A program made the position numbers and the translations under genes. This document shows, piece by piece, positions 11,801 through 23,666 of a stretch of 64,000 nt of DNA. The notes beneath the pieces were generated by a model. It had not been told where the DNA came from, made no database searches, and saw only the letters and a program-made list of their open reading frames with translations. Origin of the DNA: Larus michahellis (lineage: Eukaryota > Chordata > Aves > Charadriiformes > Laridae); assembly GCF_964199755.1 (NCBI RefSeq), contig NC_133917.1, positions 5,337,967 to 5,401,966 on the forward strand, written 5' to 3'. How positions within the stretch are numbered: position 1 is the first letter of the stretch; every line of letters begins with the position of its first letter.

Positions 11801-14800
11801 AGCGCAGATGGGGAGGGATGCAGAGCCATTTCCAAAGGGCAAGGCTGCGCGTGGCCTCCCTCCCAGCCACACACATTCCTTGTACCCTCTTGCTTCTGGG
11901 ATCTTTGTCCACTCCCTTTTTGCAGAAGGGAACACCATGTTTGGGCACATAAAAGAATTTTTCAGCTGCATGGGAGTTCTGTTTGCTTTCTGCAGGGGCT
12001 GTTATCGCTTTATCAAACAGCCGGTGAAATCCAGACCAGTGAGTGGTTCGGAGGGGCAGAAACCTGGCTGTGAATAGCCGGGGTGCACAAAGCTGGAGAT
12101 AAGCCATTGTGATTCATCCATTTGTGTTTATTTGGTTTCAGGGCAGGGAGGCTTCAACACACACTTACAAGCAAAGAGCTGACCCAGTGCAGTTCCCTTG
12201 AATAATGAATGAGAGTATAAAGCACGTGTGTTCAGTGTGTGCCCTTCCTGCCAAACGTGGGGCTGGTTTTGGAGGTGCACAACTGGGGGCACAGTTGAGG
12301 GTGCGTTAGACTGCCAGCATGGTGTGGCCCCACAGGGATGCTTTTGGGGTAGGTCTTCGTTGTTTGTTAACTGCAGGTCTGCTCGAGTCCATGCTTGCCT
12401 CACATCAAAGCTTGCTGGAGACCAGCTGGCTGTGAACAAGCTCTGGGGCATAATAGGAGAGAAAACCTGAGCTTGCATTAACCTTAAGTGTTGTGCTGTT
12501 GTGTGCAGTGTGGGTGGGCTGAGAAGCTGAGGATCGCCTGAAGAAAGTCTTCCAAAAATGTAGCCAGTGGAGAGAAGTAGGGTCTGCCCTTTGGATGAAC
12601 GTATCTTGGGATGAGATGAGCTTCCTTTGCAGGCTGATCTCCATCCAGGGCCAAAAAAAGTTTGTAGGCACAAAATTCTAGGGGTCTAAGTTAGGAGGCG
12701 GCTCTGGGGCTCTGCAGATACACAGAGCTGGTCTGGCCAGTAGATGACAGTAGTCCATGGGCGGTAGCGTCCTCCACCAAGGAGGTGAGAAGCCCACTGA
12801 CGTACCCTGCTCCGTCCCTGCAGCGTGCCAAGATGGAGGCAGCCATCACCGAAGCCGAGGAACGTGGTGAGTTGGCCATCAAAGATGCCAAGGCAAAGCT
12901 GGAGGAGCTGGAGGCCGCCCTGCAGAAGGCGAAGCAGGACATGGCCCGGCAGCTGCGCGAGTACCAGGAGCTGATGAACGTCAAGCTGGCCCTGGACATC
13001 GAGATCGCGACCTACAGGAAGCTGCTGGAGGGCGAGGAGAGCAGGTGGGGGCAACCTGCGGGTTTTATGTGAGGAAGCATCCAGCCCTTTGTTCCCTTTG
13101 CTTGGGGACATTGTGAGGGCCCAATTCCAATTTTAGTAGGGAAATACAGAAGAGAAAACCTTGCATTTTAAACTGAGTTTTGATCCTGAAAATGCTTTGG
13201 CTGAAGAGCAAAACTGGCAAGTTCTGGGGAAAAGTTGATACTTTTGGTGAAAATATGCAAAGAGGAGAAAAGTTGTTTTCCATCATGTGTTCGATACTGC
13301 GTCAGAAAATTTTCAAGTGGCTCAAATCCCCGTGGAATTAGGACAGAGCTGCTGTGCTCTTTCAGCCCCCCCAGGTGATAACAGAGCTTGTAAATGTAGG
13401 GCCAGAACAAAGCGCTGGATGGCACACTTATCTTGTCTGAATTATTTACAACAGCAGCAATAACTCACTGCCATTGTCTGCATCCTCAGCGCGGAGGCCC
13501 TGGGGGAACACTGAGTAATGCCGAGTCTAACCCGTCCTCTTCCTTGGTGTTTTTCTTCTCCAACAGGTTGGCTGGTGATGGAGTTGGCAACGTCAACATC
13601 TGTGAGTTGATTTTATAATTCATAATCGTTACACACAGCCATGTGCCTATAGAAAATGCAGGTGGGGACCAGCTGGGTCTGCGTGCAGGAGCCTCACAGT
13701 GCCCTGCCTGAGCTTCTGCAACCCAGTTACCCCCCTTCTTAAATGGGAGCCCCCTGAGACAGAAGTTGGTAGTGCTGTTGGCTCCATGGCAGACCTCAGC
13801 TCTGGCTCATCTGTGTGAAATTTAACTTGGGGGAATATTGATTTTTCTTTGCTGCCATTTTTGTATGGAGAAAAACATACTAATGAGAAATCCATTGCCT
13901 GGATTGGAAATTGGTGCAGAGGTGATGTTAGAAGGTGTCTTTCCAGCTTGGGAAGCGTTGCATACTCACCTTGCCTGGACACTGGACAGATGAATCATGG
14001 AATGTGTTGGGTTGGAAGGGACCTTTAAAGGCCATCTAGTCCAGCCCCCCTGCAGTCAGCAGGGGCATCTTCAACTAGATCAGGTTGCTCAGAGCCTCAT
14101 CCAGCCTGGCCTTGAATGTCTCCAGGGATGGGGCCTCCACCCCCTCTCTGGGCAACCTGGACCAGTGTCTCACCACCCTCAGTGTACAGAACTTCTTCCT
14201 AATGTCTAATCTAAATCAGCCCTGCTCTAGTTTAAACCATTGCCCCTTCTCCTGTCGCTCCATGCCCTTGCAAACAGCCCCTCCCCAGCTTTCCTGGAGC
14301 CCCCTTCAGGTACTGGAAGGCCGCTATAAGGTGTCCCCGGAGCCTTCTCTTCTCCAGGCTGAACCACCCCAACTCTCTCAGCCTGTCCTCACAGCAGAGG
14401 GGCTCCAGCCCTTTGATCATTTTCGTGGCCCTCCTCTGGACCCGCTCCAGCAGGTCCATGTCCTTCTTGTGCTGAGGGCTCCAGAGCTGGACACAGTACT
14501 CCAGGTGGAGTCTCATGAGAGCAGAGTAGAGGGGGAGAATCCCCTCTCTGGATCTGCTGGCCACGGTTCTTTTGATGCAGCCCAGGATGCGATTGGTCTG
14601 GGCTGCAGCGCACATTGTTGGCTCATGTGCAGCTTTTCATCCACCAGCACCCCCAAGTCCTTTTCCGCAGGGCTGCTCTCTGTCACGCCATCCCCCAGCC
14701 TGTATTGATAACGAGGATTGTCCCAACCCAAGTGCAGGACCTTGCGCTTGGCCTTGTTGAACTTCATACGGTTTGCTCAGGCCCACCTCTCTAGCTCGTC

Positions 14801-15926
14801 CGGGTCCCTCTGGATGATGTCCCATCCCACTGGCCTGTTGACCGCACCACTCAGCTTAGTGTCATCGGCAAACTTGCTGAGGGTGCACTTGATCCCACTG
14901 TCTAAATCATTGATGAAGACATTGAACAGCACTGGTCCCAGTATGGATCCCTGATGGACACCACTTGTCACCCCTCTCCATCTGGACATCGAGCCATTGA
15001 CCGCTACCCTCTGGATGCAACCATCCAGCCAGTTCCTTATCCACCAAACAGTCCATCCATCAAATCTGTATCTCTCCAACTTAGAAGGATGTTGTGGGGG
15101 ACCGTGTCAAAGGCCTTGCAGAAGTCCAGATAGATGACAAAAGTTGCTCTTCCCTTGTCCACTGATGCAGTCACGCCACTGTAGAAAGCCACTAGGTTGG
15201 TCAGGCAGGACTTGCCCCTGGTGAAGCCATGCTGGCTGTCTTGAATCACCTCCCTGTCCTCCGTGGGCCTTAGCATAGCTTCTAGGAGGATCTGTTCCGT
15301 GATATTTCCAGGCACAGAGGTGCTGGTGTCTTGGAGACACAGTCTACAGCTCCAAACCAGTGGCTCTACTTTTCATCCACTTAATTGCCGCTGATGTGGT
15401 GAACCACATGCCCTCAGCCTCTTTGGTGCACCAAGAGATGAGCTGAATGGTTATGGTAATGGGGTTCTCCATGCCACAGGGGGTCCTGAGCCAGACTGAG
15501 TGATGGAGAAGGAGGTGGGCTGCTCCACCCTCACATGCATCTGGCTTAGCACAGAGAATAAATGCTCTGAGCCAAAATGTAGCAAGAGATTAGTATCCTG
15601 GGCCCTGTGTTCTGCAGGAGATCGTAGAGAGTTTTCATCTGGTTGCTACAATTTAGAAATGCCCGTTTTGTGAGGGTGCCAGGTTGGATTTGAGGTTCCC
15701 TGACGCTCACGTTTGGTTTGCTTCCCTCTGTGCCACAGCCGTGGTCAGCTCCAGCGGTGGAGGTGGCTATGCCAGTTCCAGTGGATTTCTGGGAGGAGGA
15801 ATCGGAGGAGGCCTCAGCCTAGGAGCCGGCATGGGCAGTGGCGGGCTCGGCTTCTCCACTGGGGGTGGCTCCAAATCCTACACCGTCACCACAACGTCGT
15901 CCAGCAGGAGAAGCTTCAGGAAGTAA
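5890..15926 (+). CDS. KRT7: Type II keratin, KRT7-like (complete, nine exons)
   Basis: Type II keratin, a cytoplasmic intermediate-filament subunit that pairs with a type I keratin; KRT7 is typical of simple epithelia. Exons: 5890-6288, 7031-7239, 9759-9819, 10317-10412, 11151-11315, 11449-11574, 12824-13044, 13567-13601, 15739-15926, all with GT/AG borders; they sum to 499 codons. Residues 1 to about 115 are a Gly/Ser head starting [12 protein letters not shown]. The rod runs to about 425, from [16 protein letters not shown] to [10 protein letters not shown], and the short tail ends [12 protein letters not shown]7-like signs are the coil segment [17 protein letters not shown], the motif [11 protein letters not shown] in exon 8, the single + orientation, and hair-type keratins next door. 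Exon 2 also resembles KRT8 (QKTARSN), but human KRT8 lacks the exon 8 motif. The start is the first ATG after the TATA box; the in-frame codon at 5857 is GTG, not ATG. Introns 2 (2.5 kb), 6 (1.2 kb) and 8 (2.1 kb, mostly CR1) are the largest; the others show nothing notable. Confidence 0.85.
7700..7745. repeat. A-rich simple repeat in intron 2 of the KRT7-like gene
   Basis: A run of about 19 A, then TT, then about 10 A, followed by a purine-rich GAAAGGAAAG stretch. No repeat-element body is recognisable next to it. Confidence 0.7.
13991..15320 (-). mobile_element. CR1 LINE, 5'-truncated, in intron 8 of the KRT7-like gene
   Basis: Read on the - strand, this holds the end of the CR1 reverse transcriptase frame. 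Recognisable blocks include [44 protein letters not shown] and [18 protein letters not shown], then [18 protein letters not shown] near the C-terminal end. The blocks lie in several frames, so the copy is degraded by frameshifts and stops. The 3' end at about 13991 has the family's typical terminal sequence (GGTCC-type CCTTTAAAGG, CCTTCCAACCC, then AT-rich end). It is about 1.3 kb of an element that is about 4.5 kb when whole. It lies antisense to the host gene, with its 5' boundary approximate. Confidence 0.92.
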
Positions 15927-16999
15927 CAACAGGAACGGAGATCAGCGGTACCCATTCCGTGGGAGGAGGGAAACCATAGAAAGAAAAGTTTTGTTGCCTT
16001 TTATAGGAAATTTCTGCAGTGATGAATGAATTGGAATAAGACATACCAAAGTACCTGACCCTGCCACATCGCACCTCAGGCTTGATCCTGCACTGTTGAA
16101 CTTGGTGGGAACCATTCCACTGAGAGCAGGGTCAAGCCTGTAGGGTGAAATTTGTCCAGTGAAGCAGGCGGTGTAATGCTTTTGTTACTTGTGTGCTTGG
16201 TACCCCCTGCTCAGGGCTGGATTTCACCCTTTGAAGGGCAAAGCAATCATTTGCGCGGCAAGCTATTCAGCATTTCTGCTGTGGCTTTGCAAAACAGACC
16301 CGACGATTATCTCCCTTTTAATATGATTTGGAAGACTTTGTTCCCTTAGGCTCCTCAGAAAATGGCAACCCTTGTTTAGATTTCAGCCTGGGTTTGTTTT
16401 CTTGAAGTACACCATGAAGAAAACGGGGACACTGTTTTGGGTTTCTCCTTATTTTCTTTGGAAATGGGCTCAGAAATGGAATTCAACGATTCTGCTCTGA
16501 ATGAAGCTGATTTCTTACCGAAGACAATGCAGAGAGATTTGCTTTCAGGTTCTTTAAAGCGAAGTAACTTGTAAACAAGCTCCCCTACGCATTCCTTCTC
16601 CTTAAAAGAAGCCCAAAGGTTAAGGGATATGAAGTTGCTTAAAATTATAAGTAGCACACTAAAATGGGAGATAACATTCCCCAGCTTTGGGTGCCTGTTT
16701 GCCGCCCTGTATTTCAAAGTGTATCTTGTGATATCTGATGTCTTTACTACAGCTAGGGAAAAAGCGTGTTTTGTTGATGCATCATTACAATAACTACTTC
16801 TTCCTGCCAAAATGTGTCTTCAACTTAAACATGCCAGGGAAAATAGTTAGGTCGTTACTGCAGTAGGAAGAATTGTTAGATAAATAACTCAAAGAAACTG
16901 CACAGAATTGTTGTACTGCATGCTCAGCCGTGTCCTAGACGTGTATCTTTGGTTGATGTTTTATGCCCTTGTGGTCTGAGACCTTGTCATAAGGCCATT

Positions 17000-17005
17000 A
17001 ATAAA
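17000..17005 (+). other. Candidate poly(A) signal of the KRT7-like gene
   Basis: AATAAA about 1.07 kb after the stop codon at 15926; no earlier canonical AATAAA was noticed in the 3' untranslated stretch. Confidence 0.55.
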
Positions 17006-18575
17006 GTTTCCCTATCGGGTGCTGCTTCTGTCCCAGCTGAGTTCCTCTTCTGTGCTGCCCGGGACGCTCAGGAGCTCTGGGAGACATCCAGTGTCATTGC
17101 CTTCCTGCGGTCTCCAGAGCCTGTCCCCGGCTGTGTCCCCTGGAGCAGGTCCACACTGCGCTCAGGGCCAGGATTTAGGGTTTGCTGCCTGCACAGTCTG
17201 TCATTCCTGGGTGAATTCCACCCCGTGTGGGCAGTGGGATGACGGGACCGGTTTTGTTCGAGCACTTGGCTTCAGCCCAGCCCAGCCCCTGGTCAGGACT
17301 GAAACTGGCTGAGACCAATCCCGCTCCCAGCACCGTCTTCCTCCACTGAGCTGAGAGCAGCTAAGCACTGGAGGAGCCACCTCTCTCGCAGGTGGCCAGA
17401 GCTTGGGGAGGTGAATCTGGGCCTTGCTGCACAAGGACAACTCATTCCTGCTCCTTTTGGGGCAGCGTGGGGTGAGAAGGGCTCACCCAGATGATTTCTG
17501 CTTGCTCACACCCCTCTCGTAGGGCCATGGTAACTACTGAGGCCAAAACCCTGCTCTGGGCTTGATGGAGATTTTCATCTTGTGTTCAGAAGGAATTAAA
17601 TGTCATGAAACCAGTATGGGCTGGGCTGAGTCCCCAGCTCCCACTGGGCAGGGAGGAGCAAGGGGCGGGGAGACAACTCCTGTCCTGAGAGGGCTTCCAC
17701 CTGGGAAGCCTAATTGCCTGGATGGGAAGCCTAATGGGCACCCCACAGAGTGGAGATGAAAAGAGGTCCTCCAGCCTCTGCTGGAGATGGGGGCACGTTG
17801 TGGTCCTGCGCTGGAGCAGCTCCAGGCAGGGAAGAGGTACTGGGAGCGTGTCTGCGAGCGGGGTCGGTGGCTGCAACAGACCTGCCCCTGTTGGAGAGCT
17901 GTGCGGGACCTGCTCTACTGCCGGCCTGAGAGGAAGGGCAGGGGTTGTAAAACCATCCAGCACCTCTGGTACATGGCTCTGAGGGGTTCCCGGGCAACTG
18001 GAGGCAATTCATGATGGTTTTGAGGGGATTTACCAATCACTGAGAGTAATACAAAGTTTCAGTTAGCTTTATGCAAATTGCTAGAGCATCTTTGCTTAGT
18101 CAGTGCCCTCTAAATGTTTGTGTGTGTTTTTCCTGGGGGAATAATTGTTTTGCGCTCCACCCCGTCCTAATGAAGACATCTAACCTGGGCAGCACCTCTT
18201 TTCTCCTGCCTTGCTGGCAGCCAGCTGTGTCATGGACGCTCAGCATCGGGCAGAATGGGTCCTGCTCCGTGTGTGCAGGGGTGAGGAAGAGGAGAGCTGT
18301 ACTTCCAGCTCAGCGGTGCTCTGGAGAGAGCTTATATATCGTCTCCCTGCATAGCTGCTCGTGTGCAAGGAGAAGAGACACGTTGGGGGTTATGGGGGAC
18401 CATCGAGGTGTGGAGTCTGGGTTAGGGAGGAAGAGCTCCCAGCAGATGGAGGGCCTGGTCTCTGGTTTAGACCCCTGTGAGCTTTGGCGTTGAGATCCCA
18501 GAGCAGAGACGAGAATTTAACCCTCCTTTCCCCAAATGAAGGTGTCGAATGAAGATAACAGAGTTGCTATGCCGA
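17006..18575. other. Intergenic stretch between convergent genes
   Basis: Tail-to-tail interval between the KRT7-like gene and the hair-type keratin gene. Contains only short overlapping frames with no recognisable product and no repeat I can name. Confidence 0.6.
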
Positions 18576-18581
18576 TTTATT
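18576..18581 (-). other. Candidate poly(A) signal of the hair-type keratin gene
   Basis: AATAAA on the - strand, about 975 bases beyond the stop codon at 19557. It is the first canonical hexamer I noticed downstream of the tail exon; shorter transcripts with a variant signal are possible. Confidence 0.45.
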
Positions 18582-19556
18582 GGAGATGCGAGACTAAAAC
18601 TAGGATGAAAGCTGCTGACAAAATATAAGGTCATTAGAAATAAATCCCTACTTTCTCTTTTTCTTCCCAAATAGAGTTAATGTACTTACTTAATGTACTT
18701 ACTGAACTTAATGTTCAGTGCGCTAGGTACTGGACAACTGGGAATGTAATTGGTGCTGGTCCCATGCCATTATGGTTGGGTTTGGATCCCTTGAATAAGA
18801 TCACAGAGGAGCTTTGTGTCCTAGGGCTGGATGCGTTGGCGGATCAGTCCCTTTCGTGCCTGACAGCGGACTCTGGCCCCCAGACTCTTCAGTTATCATG
18901 GTATTTGTGGCAACGGATGAGTCAGACCATGAAAAATCCAGGAGGAAAAGGAAAGCCGAGGGTCAGTTTCAAAACAGGTAGTGCAGGTACATAAGCTAAC
19001 TGTCTTCAAACAGCAACAGCCCTTGAAATCTATCCTTTGGGGCAAATGATCAAGGAAATTGATGAAATGTGTAGGGGAACTGCAAGCTGGGCAATTTTGG
19101 GTGAGTTCTGCTCATGCCGGGGTGTACGTGTAATCTAAAAGGCTGTCTGCTAAAATTAGCTTGATGCAGGGTGGGTGCTAAGACAACTGGGCTGGATAAA
19201 ACTCTAATGAAAACGCTCTTAGGTAGAAGGTGCTCTCCCTCACACTTCTTTTTGGTGCTTGAATCTGTAGCAGTGGAAGGACGAGGGAACTACACCAAAG
19301 GTATCTCGTTTTAACGGCATAATGGGAGTGATGAGGGGCATTTTAGCCCTTCTTGCTCCTGGATTCCTTAGCAGAAATAGCAAAACTCTCGAGCATAGGA
19401 AAGATCTCTTTGCCTTTTGTATCCCCACGCATGGAAAACGGGGGGGCAGCCTGGGGGAGCTGGGTGTGCGACGGCTCTGCCTTGGCTTTTGCTGTGTGTC
19501 GGCAGAAAGGTACGCGCGTTGCTTTGTTTCCAGCCTTGCCGTTTATCTACAGCTCT

Positions 19557-22500
19557 TTACGCGTTGCTCCTGGCTGACTTGGTCATGGACACCACCTTCA
19601 CGTGGGAGCTCCTCGTGCTCCTGCTGCTACTGCCCTCGCTGCCGCTCGCCGCTGTGCCGCAGACCCCCACGCTGGTCTGGTTTCTGTTGGCTGACGCATG
19701 GGTGCTTGCAAAGCCAGGCTCGAGGCCGTAGGCGAGACCCCCCTGCGAATGGCAGAGAGCTGCAAAAGGCAGAGCAAAGCTGAGTTTCAGCTTGGGGAAC
19801 TCCCTGGAGAAAAGGCAGAAAGTACCTGAGTTTGGTAGAAGGTGAATGCTCCAACTTACGGCTGTTGGTGGGGAAGCTGCCTTCTGCACGGAGCCTGCAG
19901 AGAATGGGAAGGGGTTGCACGTTATCAGCCTGTCTCAAATGCAAAGCCCTTTGGCCTGAAACGTGAGCCTGACCCTCTCTGGCCTGTCTCTCGCTGTTTG
20001 GAGGCGGTGGAACTGGCTCTTTGGCTGGGTTTGCACTGGTGGAGGTCTGTTAGGACAGATGGGACGAACCTGTCTGCATCAGGGCTGCATAGGTGACTTG
20101 CAGCTCAAAGCAGCACTGGCCAATTTTTTCTCCTTTCAACACATGCGCCTACAGTAGGTTTTGCAGCTCTGCTGGGATCTGTCACCCACCTGCTCTCTTC
20201 TCCTTCCAGCAGCTTCCTGTAGGTGACGATCTCGATGTCCAGGGCCAGCTTGACGTTCATCAGCTCCTGGTACTCGCGGAGCTGCCGGGTCAGGTTGGCC
20301 TTGGTCTGCTGCAGGGCTGTCTCCAGCTCAGAGAGTTTCTGCTTCGCATCCTTGACAGTGCTTTCCCCACGCTGCTCAGCATCAACCACGGCGGCTTCCA
20401 GCTTGCAGCGCTGCGAGGAGCAAGACATGGTCAGTCTTAGCTGTCTTTTGCTGTCTTCAAACGTACCGCGTTATCAAGAGATGGGTTTAAAGTCTGGTTG
20501 AGTATCCGGGAGTAAGATGGACATGCAGTGCCCTCTGAGGGAGCTGGGCGTGCGGTTTCAGTGCTTCCTTGTGTTGACGGTAGGGATGCTGTAGCCTCAT
20601 CCGCCTTCAGGCACTGCATGAGTTCGGCTTTAACGCAGCCCTAGTTGGAGCTGCGGAGTCCCAGCTCATAAACACCCTTTGTAAGGTGGTACAGCACCAT
20701 TTAATTTAGTTGTGGGAGCTTGCGAGAACAGCAGTTCACTCTCTGCCTTGCTGAAACACCCAGACCTGGCCGCGCTCACCTGGTCCATGGCGCTCCTCAC
20801 TTCTCCGTTCAGTCTCTGGACTCCCCGTGTCAACTCAGCTATCTCATTTTTCGTCTCTCGCAGGCTGTCGGCGTTTCTGCCTGCAGTGACTCGCAGCTCC
20901 TCAAACTAAAAAAGCCCAAAAGACGTTGTGTAGCCCAAAAACATATGCTTTGAGTTAAATCAGGGCAAATCAGAAGAGTCGGGGGTGTTTCTCTGGGTTT
21001 GAAGTTGGTCTGAAAAGAGAAACTGTACCCAAATCCTCCCTCTGCTGGGTTTTCTCACCTTGCTTTCGTACCAGGCCTGTGCTTCTGCCTGGCTCCTGCG
21101 GGCAATGTCCTCGTACCGAGCCTTGACGTCCGCAATGGTGCCATCCAGGTCAAGATCTCGGCTGTTGTCCATCTGCATCACCACCCAAGTATGTGAGATC
21201 TGGGCCCGCAGCTGGTGGGTTTCCTGACGGCGACATGGGGTTGAGCTGATCAGAGAGATGCTGGTCCCCGAGCTGGTGTCACCCACACTGTGCAGCTCTG
21301 TTCCCCTTTGCGATGACCATGCACGCATGAATTGCCGACTCTCCCCATTCACCACAAGCGATACCCGCTGCCCTGTGTTACCCCCTCTTCCCCTCTCCTT
21401 TGGGATAAGCAACTTCAAAATCCAGTTGGGAAATGCAAACAATGGCTGGAGCAATCGTGAGGCTTCTTACCTCCTCATAGAACGTTCTCAGGAATTCAGC
21501 CTCCTCTTTCAGGCTTTCCACCTTGGCTTCCAGCTCTTCTTTGTTTAAGAAAAAACAGCTTGCGTCCTGGAGACGCGTTGGGGATAGAAGAAGGAAGTTT
21601 GTTAGCGAGAGCAGACTCGGGGCTGCCCTTGGGGTGAGGGACTTTCGGTGCTGGTACCGTGACCGTGCGCCAGCTCCCAATTACGCAGTTGCTGCTCATT
21701 TGAGTTCAAGCAAACCCAAGCACCAGCTCCTGCTTGTACTTGTCCTGTGTGCTGCTTTTGGGAAATAAATCCCTGCGTGCACCCCAAAGACCTGAACCCG
21801 GAGAGCCGAGTTCAAACAGCCCCTTGCTCACCTTCTTCAGGGCAATGAGCTCCCTCTCGGTGCATGTCCGCTGGCTGCGTTCGTCCTTGTACCTGTGTGG
21901 GAAAATGGGAGATTTTGGTTGAGTTCAGCGCAATTACATCTTTGCTTGGGTTTCTGCAGGCCTTCTTTCAAGAAGTGAAACTCCTAATTTATTATTTTTT
22001 TTTTTCCCGTCTCCCCAGACAATGTTTTGGAATGCTTTGGTCTTGTTCCGTAGCCCATGGGAAGGCAAACATGTTTTCAGAGAGGTTTCTGCGTCTTTAC
22101 AAATTTGCAGCAGAAGTGTTTTTGTTTGACCTCTGCAACAAGAAATAGCTGCTGAACGTTCCAAATGTTAATTCCTTGAATTAGGAAGAAGAGAAAGAGA
22201 ACCTGGAAGAGGGACATCCTCCGTTTCCTCTGTTTCTCTGCAAATTGGGACCTTATTTTATATACTGAGATCCTCATAGATCTCTCCATCTACCTACTAG
22301 TTCTCTGGTTTCTGCCACGAAAAGTTCACAGTCTCTGTCTGTTTACAAATCTTGAACAACATTTTGAGCCCTTAACTCACATTTCTCTGGTTTTTAACTT
22401 ACATTTTCTTGTTGGTTTCCAAAACCTGCCGTGCTGCTTTCAGCTCTGTTTCTAACTGGGCTCTCTTGCCCCCCAGTGCGTCCAGCTGCTTCTTCAAGTT

Positions 22501-23561
22501 ACCAGTATAAGTCTCTAGCATGGGCGTGATGGTATTCTTGCGGAGCTTTTGACCCTGCAGAAAGCTCCACTTGGTCTCCAGCACCTTGTTCTGCTGTTCC
22601 AGGAATCGAACCTGAATCCCAGAAAGGAAAATAGGAAACGAGATGAGGATGAAGGGCTTGTGAGAGCCGGTGAAATGTGTGTTTCTGCCCTCGGTACGTG
22701 AGAATGCCACGTTTCCTAATCCTAATCCATGCGCTTTTGTGCATAAACTGTTTCTGGGCCACTCGTGTGGAAATGCACAAAAATCTAAGTGCTTCTAGAA
22801 AGGAGAGATTTGCAATTAATTGTGGATGTGCAGAGAAGAACGGGAAGGAACTGGAAGGCTGATGAAACTGGTTTTATCTTGTTCCCCGCCCTGCAGTCAG
22901 GCCCAGAGATCAGCTCAACGGTGCCTGTGCGCTGAACCCTCCCCGCTGCCTCACGCACACCTCGGTGTTCGACTCACACCCTTGTGCAAGTTGTCCTCAA
23001 TGTCTAAAATGAGTTGTTTTACAAGGGTTTTGTGCCTTTCCCACGCTAGACGCCTCCCTTGGAGTGTAGTGCCTGCGAACAGGAGCCGGGGAGGGGTTCT
23101 CAGCTCACCTTGTCAATGAAAGAAGCAAATTTGTTGTTGAGGGTCTTGATCTGCTCCTTCTCCTGGTACTTCACCGTTTGCACATTGGGATCGAGTTCCA
23201 GTCTGAGCGGTTGGAGCAGTTGCTCATTGATGGTGATGGGTGTGATGGCGCATGGCCTGGAGGCTCCACAAACCCTGTAGCCAAAGCCAGCGCTTCGGTA
23301 GCTGAACCTCGTGCCAGCTGCACGGAAGCCATGTCCACGTCTTGGAGGAGAACGTCTTCCAACAGCTATTCTGGGCCTGGAGAAGGCCACAGCATCGAGA
23401 CTTCTGCTGCTGAAGTAACCCACACCACGGTAGCCCGCGCCACCACCCCGGAGACACGAGGCAGTGCTGAAACTACGTCGATTCCTGGGAAGAGCTGCAC
23501 AAGAAGAGCTGAAATTCCTGATGGCAGGGCGGGAGCTGGTGCTGTGGCAGCAGCAGGACAT
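19557..23561 (-). CDS. Type II hard (hair/trichocyte-type) keratin, intact
   Basis: Exons in transcript order: 23109-23561, 22403-22611, 21832-21892, 21471-21566, 21059-21223, 20780-20905, 20190-20410, 19860-19894, 19557-19690. All have GT/AG borders and sum to 499 codons. The head (1 to about 133) begins [10 protein letters not shown] and carries seven cysteines and many arginines. It aligns with hair keratins at [31 protein letters not shown] and the VCG..PC block before the rod; human KRT81/84 have RNFSSCSA, YRG, GPRIAVG, GFRAG and VCGPSPPC there. The rod (about 133-443) keeps [16 protein letters not shown] and [12 protein letters not shown]. Coil 2 has [14 protein letters not shown], close to hair KLEAAV..SEQQGE. 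The tail is only about 56 residues with a single cysteine, unlike the Cys-rich mammalian hair tails. Exon 8 (35 bp) reads [11 protein letters not shown], far from the usual [11 protein letters not shown], but its size, phase and GTAAGT donor fit. It occupies the position of KRT81-86 next to KRT7. The exact human counterpart is unclear; KRT84 seems nearest by eye. Confidence 0.85.
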
Positions 23562-23652
23562 GGTTGCTGGTGGGAGAGGGACGGGTACAAGCGATGTGCT
23601 GGAGCAGATCCCAGGATGCAGGTGTCCTCTGATCACAGTGGAGCACCTTCTT

Positions 23653-23666
23653 CCTTTTATTTGCAT
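23653..23666 (-). promoter_or_regulatory. TATA-like box overlapping an octamer motif, hair-type keratin gene
   Basis: On the - strand this reads ATGCAAATAAAAGG: an octamer (ATGCAAAT) merged with an ATAAAAGG TATA-like box, about 92 bases before the ATG at 23561. The other keratin promoters in the window share the ATAAAAGG part but not the octamer. Confidence 0.55.

Noticed and set aside
14085-14708. 207-codon + strand frame in intron 8 of the KRT7-like gene
   Set aside because: It is the antisense of the CR1 polymerase region and has no protein likeness of its own.
5890-15926. Calling the + strand gene KRT8
   Set aside because: Exon 2 is very like KRT8, but the GDGVGNVNI exon 8, the SRRSFRK tail, the orientation and the hair-type neighbours fit KRT7; in human, KRT8 lies at the other end of the cluster.
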